Of a DNA stretch of 64,000 bases, positions 59,668-64,000 are shown piece by piece (the first letter of the stretch is position 1; each line of letters opens with the position of its first letter). Position numbers and translations under genes: made by a program. The notes under the pieces were generated by a model. The model saw nothing but the letters and a program-made list of their open reading frames with translations. It did no database searches and was not told where the DNA came from. The DNA is taken from positions 620,001-684,000 of the forward strand of contig JAIUCV010000400.1 of assembly GCA_026724425.1 (NCBI GenBank). The letters are read 5' to 3'. This DNA comes from Erythrophleum ivorense. Its lineage: Eukaryota > Streptophyta > Magnoliopsida > Fabales > Fabaceae.

Positions 59668-60414
59668 TCATTCTACAAGCTTTAGTAAAACCCTCCAATA
59701 TCTCATACAAGAAGGATTCATGTGAATTGCCTGAAGAACCCATCTTTGAAGACTCTTAGGGGACGTTTCGCTGGATTGAGCATTAGACGTAACTTTCAAC
59801 TGTCTTGCAAGCAAATGCATTTGAAAGAAGAGCTCTGCAGGTCTCAGTTCTGAGAAATATAACAGATGCCCACAGTTAATCAACAAGCAGTGAATGTTAA
59901 TTAAATAAACAATACCAATATTGTACGAAATTCAATCAACAAGCCAGGGATCAATTAGTAAATCACAAAGCATTCTAATTCAACCTTCTAGTCATATAAG
60001 ATTAGATTTTGATTAATTTGAACAAGGTCATAATCCAGTAAATTTTGATAAACTAGCAGCTGGTCTTTTAAGGACAACAACAATCTGTTATACAGAATAA
60101 GGCACCAGAAAAATGTAAGCATTTAGAATTCCAATTATTTATTTATATGCAACAAAATCTCCTCATATCTACACAAAATACTTATTTAAGACACAGCATA
60201 GATATCAAACCTGGTGGCCAAGAATGCCATTCAAGGTCAAGGTTTCGGGCCCAGTTCTCCTTACAACCAAGGCTTCCTTCTGCCTGAGCCAGCAATAGTC
60301 TGGCAAGAGGCAAGGGAATCATTGAATGTTCATGGACTTTAGTGAGGCTCTTAGCAGCCCGTGATAAAAACAGAGAACCATGACACTGCCTGCCAAGCTC
60401 CATACAGATAGCAC
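59668..60414 (-). CDS. SKI3: SKI3 (TPR subunit of the Ski complex), last two coding exons
   Basis: Minus-strand exons 60414-60211 and 59849-59668 join in frame across a GT-AG intron and read as the C-terminus of plant SKI3: AICMELGRQCHGSLFLSRAA, PLPLARLLLAQAEGSLG, then WPPELRPAELFFQMHLLARQ and QRWVLQAIHMNPSCMRYW. The stop codon is at 59668-59670. SKI3 is a large tetratricopeptide protein that, with SKI2 and SKI8, feeds cytosolic RNA into the exosome. The upstream exons are not in the window. A Ty3/gypsy element on the opposite strand starts 62 bases beyond the 60415-60420 acceptor, in the intron. The gene is therefore either whole with a retrotransposon-enlarged intron, or cut off; the coding sequence that is visible shows no damage. 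The 3'UTR probably extends to about 59400. Confidence 0.85.
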
Positions 60415-60481
60415 CTACACAAATGATCAAAATGGAGATAGAAATTTGTCCATGGAAAACAGAATAAAAGAGAACAGAAGA

Positions 60482-60669
60482 TGTGATACGTGGCAAGTCA
60501 AGTAGTTAGAATATAGGTTGCCTGTTATTAGAGTTAGTTAGTTGTTATCAGAATTAGTTAGGAAGTTTCGGGTGTTAAGGGAAAGAATGAGATATATGAA
60601 AAGGGAGGGAAATGTATAAGGGAATCAGAAAATAGAATACTGACATATTTTTTCGCATTCTCTGTACCA
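60482..60669 (+). repeat. 5' LTR of the gypsy element (188 bp)
   Basis: It runs from tgtgatacgtggc to ctgtacca, two bases before the primer site. The boundaries rest on the TG...CA rule and the primer site; the 3' LTR that would confirm them is outside the window. Confidence 0.7.
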
Positions 60670-60671
60670 AG

Positions 60672-60684
60672 TGGTATCAGAGCC
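60672..60684 (+). promoter_or_regulatory. Primer-binding site (tRNA-iMet type)
   Basis: tggtatcagagcc, two bases after the LTR, complementary to the 3' end of plant initiator tRNA-Met. Confidence 0.85.
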
Positions 60685-60700
60685 AGGCGATTCTCAGACA

Positions 60701-61836
60701 ATGGCGAAGGAGACGCATGCGACAGACTGTCTTCGCGGGATGGAACAAGAAGTGATACAGAGTCAATCAGAGGTGAACGAGCTGCGACTGTCAATGAATG
60801 CATCTATTGCGCGTTTGGAGACGATGATCTATGAGAAGATTGAAGCGTCAAATGCGAGGGTGGAGAACCTAATCTGTGAGCTAGTAGCGAAGTTCTCATC
60901 TGCAACAGCAAATGTGGCGGAGGATACAAATGCCACAAATGGTGCGACCAGCACGTACGGAGCTCGAACTATGTAGTTTGGGTCATTTAATGGGAATCAT
61001 TGCGCAGGATACCAATTCCCCACCAAATAAGATTTGATGGTTCCGACTTTAAAGGATGGTCTTTCCACTGCAACGAATTTTTTGAAATTGATGAGACTCC
61101 CTTGGACCAACGAATCAGATTGGTAACTATGCATCTTGAAGGCAAGGCACTACAATGGCACCAGAGTTTCATGAAGAAGAGGCGGAAGACAGAAGTAGGC
61201 TGAGCAAAATATATGAAAGCATTGAAAGAAAGGTTTAGTGATATCTTCAAGATAGACCCAATGGCAGAGCTTACAAACTTGAAGCAGGAGGAATCTGTGG
61301 AGGTGTATCAGGAGAAGTTTGAGGAATTTCTTGCTGAATTAGAGTTGCCCGAAGAGATTGCTATCAGTTGTTTTCTTGGAGGACTCAAACCGGAAATAAC
61401 GGCTCAAGTAAGGATGTTTCAGTCCAAATCACTTTCAAATACTATGTACCTTGACAAGTTAACACAAACCTCTGTCTCTACCTTACAAAACCCATAACCA
61501 CATTACCACAAACAATCAACAGCACCATACAATCCTGTTACCCACACCATTAGCAGAAATACACCATCAACGAGCTTCAAACCTTTCACAACCACCACTT
61601 CCATTCCATACAAGAACTCATATACAACTAATACCCATAAAAACTCCGTACTCCCTGCTAAAGACTCAACAACATCCTTTTCACAATCTTCCAGACCAAA
61701 ACCCAATACCTTATCTGAAAAACCTATTAAACAACTCTCTAAGAAGGAGATTTATGAAAGGCAAAAACAGGGCTTGTGCTATTAGTGTCCTGAGAAGTTT
61801 ACATTTGATCATAAATGTAAGAATTCTCAGTTATTC
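60701..61836 (+). pseudogene. gypsy gag remnant
   Basis: An ATG at 60701 opens a 92-codon frame with a coiled-coil-like segment, ending in a stop at 60974. After a frameshift the gag core follows (IRFDGSDFKGWSFHCNEFF, then MHLEGKALQWHQSF). A stop at 61201 comes next, then FKIDPMAELTNLKQEESVEV, YQEKFEEFLAELELPEEIAI and CFLGGLKPEI. A Cys-knuckle remnant (CPEKFTFDHKC) with a stop beside it lies near 61780-61820. Confidence 0.85.
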
Positions 61837-62520
61837 ATGTTACTAGTCGAGGAAGAAGAAGGAGACAAAATGGATATTGATGAGATTCAAGGAGGTACAG
61901 AAGAAGCGGGGGAATTGATTCAGACAAGAATATCTTTGAATGCTATCACAGGATCTATGGTGGAGTCCATGGAATATTCTACAATGAGGGTGCAAAGAAG
62001 AATTAAAAGACACTCCATCATGTTGCTCTTGGACACAGGGAGCACTCATAATTTTGTGAATGCTAATATGGTCAAGAGATTGAGACTTAAAACACAATTG
62101 ACTACAGGAATCAAGGTAACTATGGCTAATGGACAACAAGTAACCATTGATGCCACGTGTACAATTGCAATGGAGTGTAGATGGACAGTCATTTGAATCT
62201 AATTTTTTAGTTATGCCATTGAAGGGCTATGACATGATATTGGAAGTTCAATGGTAGTATACTTTAGGGAGGTTCACTTGGGATTTGAAGAATCAATTCA
62301 TGAGTTTCACACTGAGAGGAAAATATTATGAATTACATGGAGTTGATAAGCCTCAAGTAATGTTAGAAGAGTTGGATTTTCGGAAGAAGTACTCGAGGCT
62401 GGTCAACTGTGTTTTGTCAGAATTAGTGAGCTGGAAAAGCAAGGGATTGTAGAATTACATAATTCAATTGAAGCGGCAGTATCAACACCAGATCAAAACC
62501 TGAAAGAATTATTAACAGAA
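61837..62520 (+). pseudogene. gypsy aspartic protease remnant
   Basis: The retropepsin motif LLLDTGSTHNFVN lies near 62023-62060, followed by the family's TMANGQQVTIDATC segment. A frameshift at about 62195 ends the frame; the continuation (LVMPLKGYDMILEV, near 62210-62250) is in another frame. Confidence 0.85.
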
Positions 62521-62527
62521 TTCTCAT

Positions 62528-63941
62528 GTGTTTAAAGAGCCTACAACCCTGCCTCTTTCAAGAGTATTTAGTCATAAAATAGTTCTTAAGGAGGAAACTC
62601 CCATAAGCTTGAGACCATACCGCTATGGGCCTATAAAAAAAGATGCAATGGAGGAATTGGCGAGAGATATGTTGAAGAATGGAGTTATCAGGCCAAGTGA
62701 TAGTGCATTTGCTTCCCTTGTAGTGTTGATAAAAAAAGAAGGATAATACATGGCGGTTTCGTGTAGATTATCGGAAGCTTAATGCCCAAACGGTCAAAAA
62801 CAAGTTTCCCATTCCTAGTGTGGAAGAACTTATTGATGAGTTAGAGGAGTCTAAATATTTTTCCAAGTTGGATATAAGGGTGGAGTATCACCAAATTGGC
62901 ATGCATCCAAAGGACATTCATAAAACTGCGTTCAAGACACATGATGGGTTATATGAATTTTTTGTTATGCCCTTCGAATTAACAAATGCTCCCGCCATTT
63001 TCCAAGGATTGATGAATAAGATTTTTAAGCCCTTCTTGAGAAAGTATATTCTGGTTTTTTTCGATGATATTCTGGTATATAGTAGTTCATGGGAGGAACA
63101 TTTAAGGCATGTTCGAAGCACCTTACAGCTACTGCGACAACATTCATTGTTTGCTAAGAAAAGTAAATGTACTTTTGGGGCAACACAAATTGAATACTTG
63201 GGGCATATCATCTCTGATCAAGGGGTTACAGCTGATCCTGGGAAGGTGGAATCCATAAAGGAGTGGCCTACCCCATCAAATATTAAAGCTCTTAGAGGAT
63301 TTCTCGGGCTTACGGGATACTATTGGAGGTTTGTTGGAAACTGTGGTTCAATAAGTAAACCATTAACTGATTTGTTGAAGAAAGGGACCTTTCGTTGGAA
63401 TGATCAAGCTGAAAGAGCATTTCAGCAGGTTAAAACAGCCATATTTTCTACACCTGTTCTTGCACTGCCAGATTTTACACTTCCTTTTACGATAGAAACC
63501 AATGCTTCTAATGTGGGTGTAGGCGTTGTTCTGTCACAGAGGGGTCATCCAATTGCCTTTATAAGTAAGGCTTTATCTCCAGGAAAAAGACATATGTCAG
63601 CATATGAAAAGGAAATGACAGTTATAGTGTTTGCGGTTAAGCATTGGCGTCAATATCTTTATGGTTGGAAATTCACCATCATTATTGACCATTTACCCCT
63701 AAAGCATTTATTAGAACAGAAAACCATTGCTCCAGAGCAATTTAAATGGGTAAACAAGCTATGGAGCCTTACTTATGAAATTGTTTACCGAAAAGGAAAG
63801 GATAATCCAGTGGCTGATGGGTTGTCTAGGCAAATTTCTGAGGATAATCAAAGTTTACAAAGCTGTTATGCTCTTATTTCCATTAATTCCAACTTGAACG
63901 AGAAGGTTAAAGCTTCTTGGAGGTCAGATGCAAAACTCTAG
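62528..63941 (+). pseudogene. gypsy reverse transcriptase and RNase H
   Basis: The first frame (62528-62746) holds PISLRPYRYGPIKKDAMEEL; a frameshift near 62742 leads into the 373-codon frame with RFRVDYRKLNAQT and SKLDIRVEYHQIGM. The catalytic reverse transcriptase block is FFDDILVYSSSWEEHL (near 63058). RNase H begins with TIETNASNVGVGVVLSQ (near 63490), where the catalytic Asp of the family motif DASxxGxG appears as Asn, and continues to NPVADGLSRQ. The frame ends at a stop at 63939 before integrase. Confidence 0.9.
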
Positions 63942-64000
63942 AAGCTGATAAAGGAATTAGAAACTGATCCTGACCCTCACCCTAAGTTCAGTTGGGAGCA

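Larger units (their letters stand above)
60482..64000 (+). mobile_element. Ty3/gypsy LTR retrotransposon, decayed, continues past the window
   Basis: A short LTR, a primer site, then gag, aspartic protease, reverse transcriptase and RNase H in the order of Ty3/gypsy pol. Integrase and the 3' LTR would lie beyond 64000. Frameshifts and stops in gag, in the zinc-knuckle region and before the reverse transcriptase show that it is inactive. It lies on the plus strand, opposite to SKI3, and begins in a SKI3 intron. Confidence 0.9.

Noticed and set aside
59456..59743. 95-codon minus-strand frame overlapping the SKI3 end
   Set aside because: It is in a different frame from the SKI3 exon and runs through its 3'UTR.
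1..64000. tRNA, rRNA or CRISPR features
   Set aside because: No cloverleaf-like or rRNA-like segment and no regularly spaced identical repeats were seen; the repeats found are transposon ends, microsatellites or degenerate tandem arrays.

Overview
This is nuclear DNA from a flowering plant, almost certainly a eudicot. The genes have GT-AG introns, the intergenic DNA is very AT-rich, and the families present are plant-specific (SBP-box/SPL, proton-pump interactor, DC1-domain, FAR1-type MULE transposase). The species cannot be told from the window. All gene models below were built by hand from reading frames, splice signals and family resemblance; no search was run.

Host genes, left to right: a large proton-pump-interactor-like coiled-coil protein (27280-32353, +, 8 exons including a 5'UTR exon, 1185 aa); an SPL14-type SBP-box transcription factor with ankyrin repeats (44581-49675, +, 10 exons, 1075 aa); a DC1-domain Cys/His-rich protein (54820-56295, -, 2 exons, 309 aa); and the last two coding exons of SKI3, a TPR subunit of the cytosolic Ski complex (59668-60414, -). 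From memory, this set matches the neighbourhood of the duplicated Arabidopsis SPL14/SPL16 segments, so it looks like an old conserved block stretched by transposons.

Most of the rest is mobile DNA. 1-11753 is gene-poor, with a decayed PIF/Harbinger (HARBI1-like) transposase, an LTR-like segment and a MITE-like fold-back element. 11754-26232 is a nest: a 5'-truncated L1-type LINE on the minus strand, bounded by a 12-bp target duplication, was invaded by a Ty1/copia element (13281-17947, 181-bp LTRs, 5-bp duplication) and by a Mutator-like element (19189-24836, 210-bp near-identical terminal inverted repeats, 9-bp duplication). The Mutator-like element has an apparently intact FAR1-type transposase gene and also carries a decayed antisense fragment of the mismatch-repair gene MSH6.

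Further right there are hAT elements (34125-34840, non-autonomous; 38220-44048, with a broken transposase, ending about 530 bp before the SPL14 start codon), an RTE-type LINE with an unbroken 1012-codon ORF and an 11-bp duplication (50641-53803), and the left part of a decayed Ty3/gypsy element (60482 to the window end) that appears to sit in a SKI3 intron. No CRISPR array, rRNA or tRNA gene was seen.
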